64,000 nucleotides of DNA, from the NCBI RefSeq assembly GCF_030056665.1, contig NZ_JASHIG010000035.1; one strand, written 5' to 3'. The notes below the pieces were generated by a model that worked only from the letters and a program-made list of their open reading frames with translations, made no database searches and was not told the origin of the DNA. Both the position numbers and the translations under genes were made by a program. The DNA is from Flectobacillus roseus. GTDB lineage: Bacteria; Bacteroidota; Bacteroidia; Cytophagales; Spirosomataceae. Positions 1 to 8,941 of this stretch are shown in pieces. Position 1 is the stretch's first letter; each line of letters starts with the position of its first letter.

Positions 1-2210
1 TTGAGAAAAGAAACGATTTTTTCATCGCTGTTTTCAATGGTAATAATGGTTTGATTTTTCAACTCATTCCAATTGAACATTCCTTGCGAAAAAACCATTT
101 CCTTTCGATTTAAAGAGCGTAGCCAGTCATCTGAAACATGTTTGAGTTTTTGTAAAAGTCCATCTTTGATGGGCGCTTGATGAACGACTGTTTTAAACCC
201 TTTTTTTTCCAAAGCATTTAGGGCATTTCTCAACGATTTTTTGTCTTTTCCTTCCAAAGTAAAAGTCTGTAAATTCACGATAGCCTCTTGACCGATTGGT
301 AATGATTTTTTACCAAAAGACTCAAAAAGTGATAGTTTGCTTTCATCAATTTTGTAATAAGCTGTTTTAAGACTATTTCTTTTACAAAAAACTTCAAATT
401 CGTGTAACAATTTTCGCATACTTTCGGGGGAATCCTCACATACGGGCTCACCCAAAGCTATGGCAAAACCAGAGGCAATTTTGTAAGCGATAAATCCCTC
501 GATTTTAGTGCCGAAATAGAAAGTTTTATTGGAATCTACTTTGAAATGATCATCGGCCGTGTGACCATATTTGGCCAATAAATCTAGTGCTTTCGCTTGT
601 TCTTCCTCATCTGAAGAATAGTGAAAAATATAAGGTTTGACAAAAGCATAGATAAGCAAACCCAAGGACAAACTTCCCAAAAGATTGATAGAATGAATAA
701 AACCTTTGGCAAAACGAGTGACAGGAGAGACCGTTGTTTCGAGAAGGAAAAAGCTTCGTATACTGTTTTCGATGGAATTACTCAAAGAAAAGTCAATGCC
801 AAATTCCTTTTTGTCCAAAAAGTAAAAACCAATGACGCCATAAACTAATACCATTCCCAAGATTAAACTTGCCAAGCGTAAACCAAAACTTTGCAATTTT
901 CGATCACTTCGCACGTAGTACTGTTTTCGTGTAAAAAGTAAAATAATCAGCGTAAAAAGCGCAAAAATAGATTCTTCGTAATCAATCGCTTTGGTCAAAT
1001 GACCAACTAGCGATACAGTACTGAGCAGTACCGCCATCAACCAAGCGTTACGCTGTCCTCTCATCAAGAATGCTGCACAAATCAACATAGAAATACCCGC
1101 CATCAAAACCGCCTGATTTGATAGATGCACTGTGGCAACAGGTAAGAAATTTTCTAATAATTGAAGACGTTCAACAAGAGGAGGGGTGAGCACCGAAATA
1201 ATATTGACAATACCCAACAACGCCAGTAGCATGGCAGGAAGTATTCTGAGTAGAATATTTCCACGATTCAATAAAAAACTGCCAATACCTGCAACCAGTG
1301 GTAACCAAAACTCGAAGATTCGATAAAGTAGAGTGATAGAAATAGCTTGGGTTTCGCTAAATCCATAAGATGTTATCAATAAAATCATGGAAACTTCTAC
1401 CGCTCCCAAACCTCTCAAAAATGGAGAAATGACATAGAAAAGTGTTGCTATCACATAGCCCGCGATGCAACTTTCGATGCTGGCAGACAATCCTAGAGCC
1501 TTCATGGCAATACCTAAGTGTAGCATCCCTGTGATTTCAATACCTACCGAAAAGACTAGTACCATCAGTATTTCTTTTACCGAAAAATTCCCTACATTGA
1601 TTTCTTCGGCTAACATTTCAAACTGCGGACTTACTTTGGTTAATTGCTTGTACACCCATCCTTTTTCCAGAAAAGACCATGTTGCCCACACCAACAATGC
1701 CACTAGCACGACAATTCCCTCAAAGGCAAACCACGAACTAGCCGTAGAGCTGCGGACTATTGCCAGATAAACTAAAACAGGGAATGCCACCAATGCAAGA
1801 GAGGCAATGCCTACAACAGCATAGATGTATGAGGCAAAATTAATTCTAGTTTTACTTACGCCTTTTCTTTCAATTTCTTGATTGAAAAAAGCCAAGGAAG
1901 TAACGCCCCCACCCGGCAAAAATACACTGATAAGATTTCGTTTCAGAAAGAGCTTTAGTCCATCCGTGAGTGTGATATTGCTCTGTACCGCTCGAAAGGC
2001 ATAAACATACATTAATCCATTTAATAGGATATACAATACGGTGACTAATAAGCCTAGAGAGAAGTAACTTAGTTCAATATTTTTTAAAACATTCACAGAC
2101 TGCACGATATCAGACTGTTGTTGTCGGAAGAAATATATTGCTAATAGTAGAAACAAAAAAGCAAGAATTTCTTTTAAATAGTAGTTTCGAGATTTAAGGA
2201 GGTTTTTCAT
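1..2210 (-). CDS. mprF: MprF-type lysylphosphatidylglycerol synthase/flippase (3' end missing)
   Basis: The frame is open from an ATG at 2210 to the left edge, giving 736 codons without a stop; full MprF proteins are about 840 residues. The N-terminal two thirds are strongly hydrophobic with many predicted membrane helices and resemble the UPF0104/LPG flippase domain, including a stretch reading FLPGGGVTS near residue 100. The soluble C-terminal part matches the DUF2156 aminoacyl-transferase domain, which in known MprF proteins moves lysine or alanine from aminoacyl-tRNA to phosphatidylglycerol. The cut falls inside this domain. The gene lies 98 bp downstream of, and co-oriented with, an AcvB-like hydrolase, an arrangement known for lpiA/acvB in alphaproteobacteria. 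The expected role is inner-membrane charge modification and resistance to cationic peptides. Substrate (Lys or Ala) cannot be told from sequence. Confidence 0.85.
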   Translation of the reverse strand, partial: MKNLLKSRNYYLKEILAFLFLLLAIYFFRQQQSDIVQSVNVLKNIELSYFSLGLLVTVLYILLNGLMYVYAFRAVQSNITLTDGLKLFLKRNLISVFLPGGGVTSLAFFNQEIERKGVSKTRINFASYIYAVVGIASLALVAFPVLVYLAIVRSSTASSWFAFEGIVVLVALLVWATWSFLEKGWVYKQLTKVSPQFEMLAEEINVGNFSVKEILMVLVFSVGIEITGMLHLGIAMKALGLSASIESCIAGYVIATLFYVISPFLRGLGAVEVSMILLITSYGFSETQAISITLLYRIFEFWLPLVAGIGSFLLNRGNILLRILPAMLLALLGIVNIISVLTPPLVERLQLLENFLPVATVHLSNQAVLMAGISMLICAAFLMRGQRNAWLMAVLLSTVSLVGHLTKAIDYEESIFALFTLIILLFTRKQYYVRSDRKLQSFGLRLASLILGMVLVYGVIGFYFLDKKEFGIDFSLSNSIENSIRSFFLLETTVSPVTRFAKGFIHSINLLGSLSLGLLIYAFVKPYIFHYSSDEEEQAKALDLLAKYGHTADDHFKVDSNKTFYFGTKIEGFIAYKIASGFAIALGEPVCEDSPESMRKLLHEFEVFCKRNSLKTAYYKIDESKLSLFESFGKKSLPIGQEAIVNLQTFTLEGKDKKSLRNALNALEKKGFKTVVHQAPIKDGLLQKLKHVSDDWLRSLNRKEMVFSQGMFNWNELKNQTIITIENSDEKIVSFL

Positions 2211-2308
2211 AGAATTATGAGATTTTTTGACGGACTAAGAAATATATTATTATCGTAAAGTTCTTAGCATTAGCCACTTTATGCCTCTGCTATTCTCTGC
2301 TTTTACAC

Positions 2309-3748
2309 CTAATTTTCTAAAACTTTATTCACAATACTTGTATAGGCATTGTCAAAGTGATGCCCCCCTGGGAGAATTTCTACTTTGGCTCCCGTTTTTC
2401 TAAAAGAATTGGTGATGTCTGCATCTTCATCGCTTCCAAATAGACAAAGTCGTTTTAAGGAGTGCGATAATTCCATTTCTTTGACTACATCATAAGGGTC
2501 ATTATTTCCTCCCAAACTAAGCATATCCGCCACATGAATTTCAAAATCTCCCTTGGTATCAGGTGAGAGTAGGGTTAAACTAGATAGTTTTTCTCGAAGC
2601 GATTCAGGAAGTTTATTCGCAATAAAAGGCGCTACGCAGGCCCCAAAAGAATACCCCATTATACGGAATGACTTGACTTCTTTATATTGCAAATAATATT
2701 GCGCAATTTCTGCAATTTTCTTTGCCGTTTCTTCAGGAGTTCGAGCATTCCAGAAATATTTCTGTGAGTCTAATCCTACTACAGACACGCCTTTATCTGC
2801 AAAGGCATTGGCAATACCTTGGTCAAAACTTGTCCAGCCGCCATCCCCCGAAAGGAAAAATACTAATTCATTATTGGTATTTGACTTCGGTTCAATAATA
2901 TCAATAGGTAAATCTGTTTTGAGACTTACTGGTAATGCTTTTGAAGTCGTTGCTGCTAAGGAATTGTAAGCTTGTTTAAACTGAGGTAGCCAATTTCCTG
3001 TGTACGAAAATCCATGACCTACCTTTGGCAAAGTGATGAGCTCTACATTTTTGATACCTTTTAAGAAAGAAGCAGTAGCATCGTAAGGACAAGTTTGGTC
3101 TTTTACCCCGTTGAGAACGATAAATGGTGCAGGAAGTTTTTCAACACGGTCAAAGTAATACGATTTGCCTTCTTTAAGTACATGATACAAAAGTCCATTG
3201 CCTTTACAAAAAGGTTTTTTGAGGTCTATGTCTGGACAAAAACCAAGCGAAATACCTCCTTTGAATGTACCAGCAGGTGCTTGTGCAATAAGTCCGTAAA
3301 TGAATACTGCTCCATAAGAATAGCCTACAAGAATAGGTTTTTGATAAGAAGCAAAATGGTACTTACGTTGAAGCATCATACTTAACTGCTCAAAATCTGC
3401 GGCAGGATACGAACACGCACCCTTGTCTTTTGCCATAGTAGCGGCAAAAGTTTTGGCGTCAATTCCTGCCACTAAGGCTCCTTGATAGGCCAAATAACGA
3501 GCCATGCTCAACACGCCAGATTGCCAGCCACCATCGCCCGACACGAAGAGAACCAATGAATTAGGCGTACCCGATGGATGATACATTGTTAATTTTCCGA
3601 ATTTCCCATAGCGTAAACTGTCTATGCTTATGGGTTTGGGATCTGTGAAAGAATAGGTTTTTACTTGAATGAAAAGAGTACAAGCGGTAAAGAATAACAC
3701 CTTTTTCAAAAGCGAAATTCTTTTGAGAGTTGAAGCAATCATAGTCAT
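2309..3748 (-). CDS. AcvB/VirJ-family exported hydrolase, two tandem VirJ domains
   Basis: A 479-residue protein with an N-terminal hydrophobic export segment (about residues 15-32) and two similar alpha/beta-hydrolase halves. Each half begins with a VSGDGGW or LSGDGGW motif (near residues 69 and 300) and carries a nucleophile elbow (GYSYG near 142-146; GYSFG in the second half). Candidate catalytic histidines lie in VGHGF (first half) and GGHHF (second half). The VirJ domain and this length are typical of AcvB. In Agrobacterium and Rhizobium, AcvB-type proteins are periplasmic lysyl-phosphatidylglycerol hydrolases co-transcribed with the LysPG synthase LpiA. Here the next gene downstream is an MprF homologue, which supports the same pairing. 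The hydrolase function is inferred from family and context. Both halves appear to keep a serine. Confidence 0.82.
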   Translation of the reverse strand: MTMIASTLKRISLLKKVLFFTACTLFIQVKTYSFTDPKPISIDSLRYGKFGKLTMYHPSGTPNSLVLFVSGDGGWQSGVLSMARYLAYQGALVAGIDAKTFAATMAKDKGACSYPAADFEQLSMMLQRKYHFASYQKPILVGYSYGAVFIYGLIAQAPAGTFKGGISLGFCPDIDLKKPFCKGNGLLYHVLKEGKSYYFDRVEKLPAPFIVLNGVKDQTCPYDATASFLKGIKNVELITLPKVGHGFSYTGNWLPQFKQAYNSLAATTSKALPVSLKTDLPIDIIEPKSNTNNELVFFLSGDGGWTSFDQGIANAFADKGVSVVGLDSQKYFWNARTPEETAKKIAEIAQYYLQYKEVKSFRIMGYSFGACVAPFIANKLPESLREKLSSLTLLSPDTKGDFEIHVADMLSLGGNNDPYDVVKEMELSHSLKRLCLFGSDEDADITNSFRKTGAKVEILPGGHHFDNAYTSIVNKVLEN

Positions 3749-4120
3749 GACTAAATTTAGTTTTAGCGATTTTTGACCCAGTTAAAGAAATACTTATGCT
3801 CGTTTATGAGCCTAAATATTCAGTAAATTATTGCTTCATAAGGTGATTGTTGGAAATGAGAATATAAGGCTTTGATAGATTAAATGCAGAAATGTTTAAT
3901 GGAGTAGGCGTTTTTTTTCAAATAAAGAAGCTACTTGAATTGTTTATTTTGCTAAAAAAAGGTGTTGAGGTTGAAGTTTAAAAGGATCGTAAAACAATTT
4001 CGGATATCGGATGTTGGATTTCGGAATTGAAACCTTCAGGATTTTGTACAAACAATGATATTTTTCGTTATTTCCGAAATCCGAAATAGTTTGAAGTCTT
4101 AACTCACAATTCTACATTAA
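3749..4120. repeat. Intergenic spacer with TTTCGGA-family inverted repeat
   Basis: This 372-bp gap holds no gene. At 3998-4026 is a 29-base unit containing GATATCGGATGTTGG, and at 4070-4088 a reverse-oriented partner (ATTTCCGAAATCCGAAATA). The 29-base unit recurs in reverse complement at 37589-37617 with one difference out of 29. The rest is AT-rich and presumably contains the promoter for the acvB-like gene. Confidence 0.75.
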
Positions 4121-4606
4121 CTAAAGTGTTAAATCTGATACAAAACCTATGGCATCGTCGGGAGTAAGGACGATTTTTTTGTTTCCTTCAAGGTGAATCA
4201 TGACAAATTTTTCACGTTGGGTCGCGTACCAAAGCATGGAACCTTGATTTTTACTGGAGAAATAGCCAAAGTATCCAAATAAACCTCCGACGCCAAATGT
4301 ACGAATGGCAAATCCCATCTGCTCATTGCTTAGCATTTCAACCTTTTCGATTTTTCGTCTTTCATATTTAGCATTATAAAAAAGTCGATTGATCTCAAGC
4401 ATATCTTCTGTAATTTGATAGCCTCGTGGACTGTAGCCCAAGCTGATTATATAGGTAGCTATGATTAAAACAATAGTTAGTACAGTCACCCAAAAACTTT
4501 CTTGTTGAAGCATTGGAAAAAGAAAAATTGCCATAAAAGCAAATAATAGCGTAACGCTTATCGAAGTGATTTTTGCGAGTTTGTCTAATGAGGCTTTGTA
4601 GATCAT
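4121..4606 (-). CDS. Small membrane protein with bacterial PH-like domain
   Basis: A 161-residue protein with two adjacent hydrophobic helices (about residues 14-33 and 37-57) and a C-terminal soluble region. The soluble part reads like a bacterial pleckstrin-homology domain: a YQITEDMLEINRLF strand pair, a KIEKVEML segment and a closing VLTPDDAIGFVSDL helix. Such proteins are usually anchored to the cytoplasmic membrane and have no known catalytic activity. It is separated from its neighbours by more than 100 bp on each side, so an operon is not evident. Domain assignment is by pattern; specific function is unknown. Confidence 0.7.
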   Translation of the reverse strand: MIYKASLDKLAKITSISVTLLFAFMAIFLFPMLQQESFWVTVLTIVLIIATYIISLGYSPRGYQITEDMLEINRLFYNAKYERRKIEKVEMLSNEQMGFAIRTFGVGGLFGYFGYFSSKNQGSMLWYATQREKFVMIHLEGNKKIVLTPDDAIGFVSDLTL

Positions 4607-4717
4607 GGCAGTTAGAATTTAAAGATCAAAAGTAGATTACTTTAACTATAATAAGGTAGTAAAAAAGCTCGTTTCTGTCAAGCCTCGCTGATATTTGTTA
4701 ATAGAAAATCGATCCGC

Positions 4718-7213
4718 TTAAAATGGATATCCAATACCAAAATTAAGAGTCAAAGGGTTTGTATACGGTTGTTCGGGATAGAGTGGACTTTTGAGGTTGT
4801 CTCTCAAAAATACCCAATTATCACCCTTAAAGGCAGGGTCAAGGACGCGTACAGCCCAGTCAAATCTAATCACGAAAAATGATAAGTCATAGCGCAAACC
4901 AAAACCAATATCCATCGCAATTTCTTTGTAGAAGCGATTTAATTGAAAATCTGATCCTGTTAAACCAGCGGTGTTTTGGTTAGGAAATCTCCAAACGTTA
5001 CCAGCATCAGCAAAAAGAGCTCCGTTTAGGTCTCCATAAAAACGAATAATTTTGAAACGTAACTCCGCACTCGTTTCAAGAATAATACTCCCTGGGTTAT
5101 CGAATGACCCTGTAAATGAACCAGGTCCCAGTCCTCTAGGTCGCCATGCTCGCAAGCTGTTTGGTCCACCGATAAAGAAGTTCTTTTCATAAGGTAAATC
5201 CTTGTCAGCTCCATACGCAAAAGCAGCACCTGTATTGATTCGATAGGCCAAAAGGGTTTTATCGCTACGACCAATAGGAATATATTTTCGGTAATCGGCA
5301 CTGGCTTTGATAAATCGATAGAATTGCAGAGAATCTTGTAAAAGATTGGTCAAGAAACCAAATTTATTTCCTTTTACTAAGTTCAAAGTAGTACCACCAG
5401 ACTCAAAAAATAGCTTTAAGTATTTCCCTTGTTTGAGTTGTCCATACGGGTTATCAGTGTAAGTGTATGTGGCACTCATACTCGAGATGAACGATTGTTG
5501 AAAGCTTCGTTTGAGGTTGTTTCCGAGACGTAATAAGCTATCCAAAAAGTTACGAAACGCAGGCGCTTGGTTACTTGTGTTAACAAGGTTGACATCAAAA
5601 AGGGATACTTGCCAATATTTGTTGGGCGACGGACGCCAGTTGAAAGTACTAGCCACTTTAAAACCAAAACGGTTATATTCTTGGCGACCAATAAACTCGC
5701 CACCCACACTGATACGTGTTTGTGGCGAATAGTTCTCGAAACGTTGGGCAAGACCTTCAGGTAATAATATTTTTGGAATAATAAACGAGGTATTTAATCC
5801 TAGCTCAAGATTTCGGTTTACTGAATCGGGGCGTAAAAAACCTGCTTGAGCCTCAAATCCAAATCGAAAAGTTGTTTCGAAGGAATTGACACTATTATTG
5901 ATATTTCTAGCTTTGAAAGAAGTATTCAAAAACGGTCCTGGCACTAAGTTGTTGAGACTTCCTCCTGCAAATACACTTCCACCTGTTTCGACCGAAAATT
6001 CGTATTTATCTAAAGGTTTGGCATAAATGGAAGCGTTTATGACGCCTTTGGTGGTATCCAGATTGATACGAGTAAACTGGAATTGCTCCAAACCATAGAG
6101 TTTCTTTTGGGTTTGGTTGATTTTTTCTTGACTAAATACTTGATTTTTTCTTAAGTCAATTTTTGTATCCAATACACTTGGTGAAAACTTTTTATTCACG
6201 AAAATGTATTGAATATTAGGACTATACACTGTATCGACTGTGGTACGATAGGCATTTGTATAAGTACCATCGGCAATAAACTGAATATTTCCAATATTAT
6301 ATGCCGTTGAGTAATTGTTGCTACGAGGAGTACGATCAGGACTTGGAATATAGGTAATTACTTGGAGTTTTCCAGTTTTAGCGGTATCTAAAGCATTGAT
6401 TTTTAGACTTAAAAAATCTTTAGAGAAAGCATAGTAGCCGTTGTTTTTCAATAAGCTTTCTATTCGGTCTTTTTCTGCATTATAGTTTTCAAGGGTTAGT
6501 CTTTCGCCTGATTTAAGAAAACTTTGCTTTTTGTTTTTTTCTAATAATTGTAAAATTTTATAATCTTTTACTACCAGCGAATCATTGCTTCCAATAGGGT
6601 AACTTACTCCCTCGTTGATAACGTAGGTAACAGCCACACTTCCTTTTTTGATAAATAAAGAATCGACTTTATAAGAAACTTGCGTGAGGAAAAAACCATG
6701 ATTTTTATAGTAAGTTTTAATTTTTTCGACATTTTTCTCTGACTCATCCTTGTAAAAATAAGAGGGTGGTTCTCCGAATGTCCGCATAGCCCAGTTGCCC
6801 TCAGCGATGGCTCTGGTAAGTTTTTGTGCCTTTTTTTCTTTCTTTTGAAGAAGTTTATTGTATTCGTTTGAATTAATATCAAGTCCTTTTATTTGTTCCT
6901 CAAAATCCTCATTTAACTTTGTAAGTTCATATTCCCATTGAAGTTTCTTTTTCGGAAAATCTTTAGAAAAAAGCTGATAAAAATACAAACCGGGCGTGAT
7001 AGGAGTTCGCAGAATTTTTTTGTTCGGTTTTTGGGGCAATAGGGGCTCTAGATTCTCAGTAGTAATCTTTCTGTTGCCACGAAAGTTTTGAGAATAGAGC
7101 AATGGGTCAGAGAATATATTAGAAGTAGTACAGCTGGAAAGCCAACTACCGATACTAATCAATGTGAGATATAGGCAAAAATGTCTCAAAGTCATACTTA
7201 ATATATGTAACAA
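4718..7213 (-). CDS. tamL: TamL-type outer-membrane assembly lipoprotein (BamA/TamA superfamily)
   Basis: An 831-residue protein with a lipoprotein signal (hydrophobic run ending GSWLSSC, Cys near residue 28), POTRA-like repeats over roughly residues 150-400, and a C-terminal 16-strand surface-antigen/D15 barrel that ends in the aromatic strand NFGIGYPF. The barrel region includes the typical motifs FFIGGPNSLRAWRPRGLGPG and LFADAGNVW. In Bacteroidota the TamA counterpart is a lipoprotein called TamL that works with TamB in outer-membrane biogenesis; the lipid-attachment cysteine supports TamL over BamA. It is divergent from an rRNA methyltransferase gene, with only 42 bp between starts. A second in-frame Met seven codons in (7195) is an equally plausible start. 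Confidence 0.85.
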   Translation of the reverse strand: MLHILSMTLRHFCLYLTLISIGSWLSSCTTSNIFSDPLLYSQNFRGNRKITTENLEPLLPQKPNKKILRTPITPGLYFYQLFSKDFPKKKLQWEYELTKLNEDFEEQIKGLDINSNEYNKLLQKKEKKAQKLTRAIAEGNWAMRTFGEPPSYFYKDESEKNVEKIKTYYKNHGFFLTQVSYKVDSLFIKKGSVAVTYVINEGVSYPIGSNDSLVVKDYKILQLLEKNKKQSFLKSGERLTLENYNAEKDRIESLLKNNGYYAFSKDFLSLKINALDTAKTGKLQVITYIPSPDRTPRSNNYSTAYNIGNIQFIADGTYTNAYRTTVDTVYSPNIQYIFVNKKFSPSVLDTKIDLRKNQVFSQEKINQTQKKLYGLEQFQFTRINLDTTKGVINASIYAKPLDKYEFSVETGGSVFAGGSLNNLVPGPFLNTSFKARNINNSVNSFETTFRFGFEAQAGFLRPDSVNRNLELGLNTSFIIPKILLPEGLAQRFENYSPQTRISVGGEFIGRQEYNRFGFKVASTFNWRPSPNKYWQVSLFDVNLVNTSNQAPAFRNFLDSLLRLGNNLKRSFQQSFISSMSATYTYTDNPYGQLKQGKYLKLFFESGGTTLNLVKGNKFGFLTNLLQDSLQFYRFIKASADYRKYIPIGRSDKTLLAYRINTGAAFAYGADKDLPYEKNFFIGGPNSLRAWRPRGLGPGSFTGSFDNPGSIILETSAELRFKIIRFYGDLNGALFADAGNVWRFPNQNTAGLTGSDFQLNRFYKEIAMDIGFGLRYDLSFFVIRFDWAVRVLDPAFKGDNWVFLRDNLKSPLYPEQPYTNPLTLNFGIGYPF

Positions 7214-7255
7214 GGGTGCTGATATACAGCGACTAACCTTTTAAAATATTGCTTT

Positions 7256-7993
7256 ATGTTGTCAAAAAACCAGATTAAATACATTAATTCTCTTCAGCAA
7301 AAAAAGTTTCGTCAGGAATACCAATCTTTTGTAGTAGAGGGCGCCAAAAGTGTGGTTGAGCTACTTTCATCTGATTTTGAGCTGGAGTCGTTGTATGTTA
7401 CTGAGGATTTTTACAAAGAAACTAAACCTCTATTAGACAAACAACCTTTAAGAGCCGAAATTGTAGGACAGGCAGAATTAGAAAAGGCTGGTACATTTAG
7501 TTCGAACAACGCAGCGCTTGCGGTTGCGAAGATGAAATCTAATCAAGAGTTACTATTGAATGACACCGAATACGCCTTAGTATTGGACGAAATTCGTGAC
7601 CCTGGCAATTTAGGAACTATTATTCGTATCGCAGACTGGTATGGTATTCAAAAGATTATTTGCTCAGAAGGAACGGTAGATTTGTACAATCCCAAGGTTA
7701 TATCTTCAACGATGGGTTCTTTTACGCGGGTATCTTTGTTTTATACCGATTTGGTAAAATATCTAAAAGGACAGCAAAAACCGATATATGGAGCATTTTT
7801 GGACTCAGAAAATGTACATACGCTGAAATTTGCACCAAGTGGCTATATCATCATTGGTAACGAAGCTAACGGGATTTCTGAAGCTGTGGAGGAGGTTGTA
7901 ACGCACAAAATTACAATTCCAAGATTTGGTGGTGCAGAATCACTAAATGCTGGTATTGCTACCGCTGTTATTTGCGATAATTTGAGAAGATAG
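7256..7993 (+). CDS. SpoU/TrmH-family RNA 2'-O-ribose methyltransferase
   Basis: A 245-residue SPOUT methyltransferase. An N-terminal substrate-binding domain (residues 1-95) precedes the catalytic knot, which carries the three SpoU motifs: LDEIRDPGNLGTIIRIAD (motif 1), IIGNEANGIS (motif 2) and IPRFGGAESLNAGIATA (motif 3). Motif 3 is usually IPM-G--ESLNVSVA; the RFGG-AESLN variant keeps the SLN core. The enzyme transfers a methyl group from SAM to a ribose 2'-OH in rRNA or tRNA, but the exact target is not predictable. It is divergent from tamL, and this adjacency also occurs in other Bacteroidota. It is followed by a strong hairpin facing a convergent gene. Confidence 0.85.
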   Translation: MLSKNQIKYINSLQQKKFRQEYQSFVVEGAKSVVELLSSDFELESLYVTEDFYKETKPLLDKQPLRAEIVGQAELEKAGTFSSNNAALAVAKMKSNQELLLNDTEYALVLDEIRDPGNLGTIIRIADWYGIQKIICSEGTVDLYNPKVISSTMGSFTRVSLFYTDLVKYLKGQQKPIYGAFLDSENVHTLKFAPSGYIIIGNEANGISEAVEEVVTHKITIPRFGGAESLNAGIATAVICDNLRR

Positions 7994-8001
7994 TGCTGTT
8001 A

Positions 8002-8045
8002 TTGGAGTTATCTCCATAGCCGTCAGGCTATGGAGATAACTCCAA
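8002..8045. terminator. Perfect 20-bp stem, 4-base loop between convergent genes
   Basis: Arms 8002-8021 and 8026-8045 are exactly complementary around the loop GTCA. It lies between the stop of the SpoU methyltransferase (7993) and that of the aldo/keto reductase (8066, other strand). There is no T-run on either side, so it may block converging polymerases or be a palindromic repeat rather than a standard intrinsic terminator. Confidence 0.75.
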
Positions 8046-8065
8046 CGATGGCTGTAGTATTTAAC

Positions 8066-8941
8066 CTATTTCATCAAGGCTACATTATAAATCTCATACC
8101 AATCTTCGTGGTTCAATTTGATTTCGGTAGCGCTCACAGCATTGCGAATACGTTGCTCTGATAATGAACCAATAATTGGTAAAGTACCTAGTTGAATCAA
8201 CCATGCTACGGCAGTTTGCTCGATATTAGCACCGTATTTTTGACCAACTTCCGCTAATTTTTCTTTCAAAATTGCCGATTTGAAATCTGTGCCATCAAGG
8301 ATTTTTCCACCTGCCAACGGCGCCCAAGCCAATGGTTTGCTAAAGCGTTGTTTGATGAAGTCCAAACGACCATCCTCAATAGCAGAAGTATTGGCTAAGT
8401 TTAGTTCGATATGATTGGTAACGATTGGTTTGCGCAAATACGACTCTAACAATTGGTGTTGGAATACCGAAAAGTTACTTACTCCAATATGTTTGATTTT
8501 GCCGATGTTAACCAACTCACGAAGCGTTTGAGCCGTTTCTTCTGGATTGCTAATCATATCTAATTGATTCAACAAGAAGATATCCAAGTAGTCTGTACCA
8601 AGGCGTTTCAAAGAGTTATCTACACTTTCCAAAATGTATTTTTCAGAGTTGTCAAAATACGTATATCCTTTGGTTGATTTACGAACTCCACACTTACTGA
8701 ACAACACAATGTCTTCTCTTTTGACCCCTTTATTTTTGATTAATTTACCAAAATATTCTTCGATAGAAGAATTACCATAAATGTCAGCGTGGTCAAAAGT
8801 ATTTACTCCTAATTCGAGGCAAAGATTTACGATTTTTTCCATCTGGTTAATGGTTTGCTCACCATTATTAGTCCATCTCCAAAATCCATAAACCGCTTCT
8901 GAAACTTTAGGACCCGAATCACTCAAATAAACTTTGTTCAT
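8066..8941 (-). CDS. Aldo/keto reductase (YdhF-like) with Asn in place of the tetrad His
   Basis: A 291-residue TIM-barrel NAD(P)H oxidoreductase. The tetrad region shows Asp50 and Tyr55 in FDHADIYG, Lys83 in LFSKCG, but Asn125 in DIFLLNQLD where most family members have His (LLHRPD). Asn at this position is known in the AKR6/Kv-beta group. NADPH-binding motifs KHIGVSNFS and the C-terminal GTLPIIGSLSEQRIRNA loop are present. E. coli YdhF is the closest recognised relative in overall layout. Substrate is unknown. The start at 8941 gives the canonical N-terminal strand. The gene stands alone. Confidence 0.8.
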   Translation of the reverse strand: MNKVYLSDSGPKVSEAVYGFWRWTNNGEQTINQMEKIVNLCLELGVNTFDHADIYGNSSIEEYFGKLIKNKGVKREDIVLFSKCGVRKSTKGYTYFDNSEKYILESVDNSLKRLGTDYLDIFLLNQLDMISNPEETAQTLRELVNIGKIKHIGVSNFSVFQHQLLESYLRKPIVTNHIELNLANTSAIEDGRLDFIKQRFSKPLAWAPLAGGKILDGTDFKSAILKEKLAEVGQKYGANIEQTAVAWLIQLGTLPIIGSLSEQRIRNAVSATEIKLNHEDWYEIYNVALMK

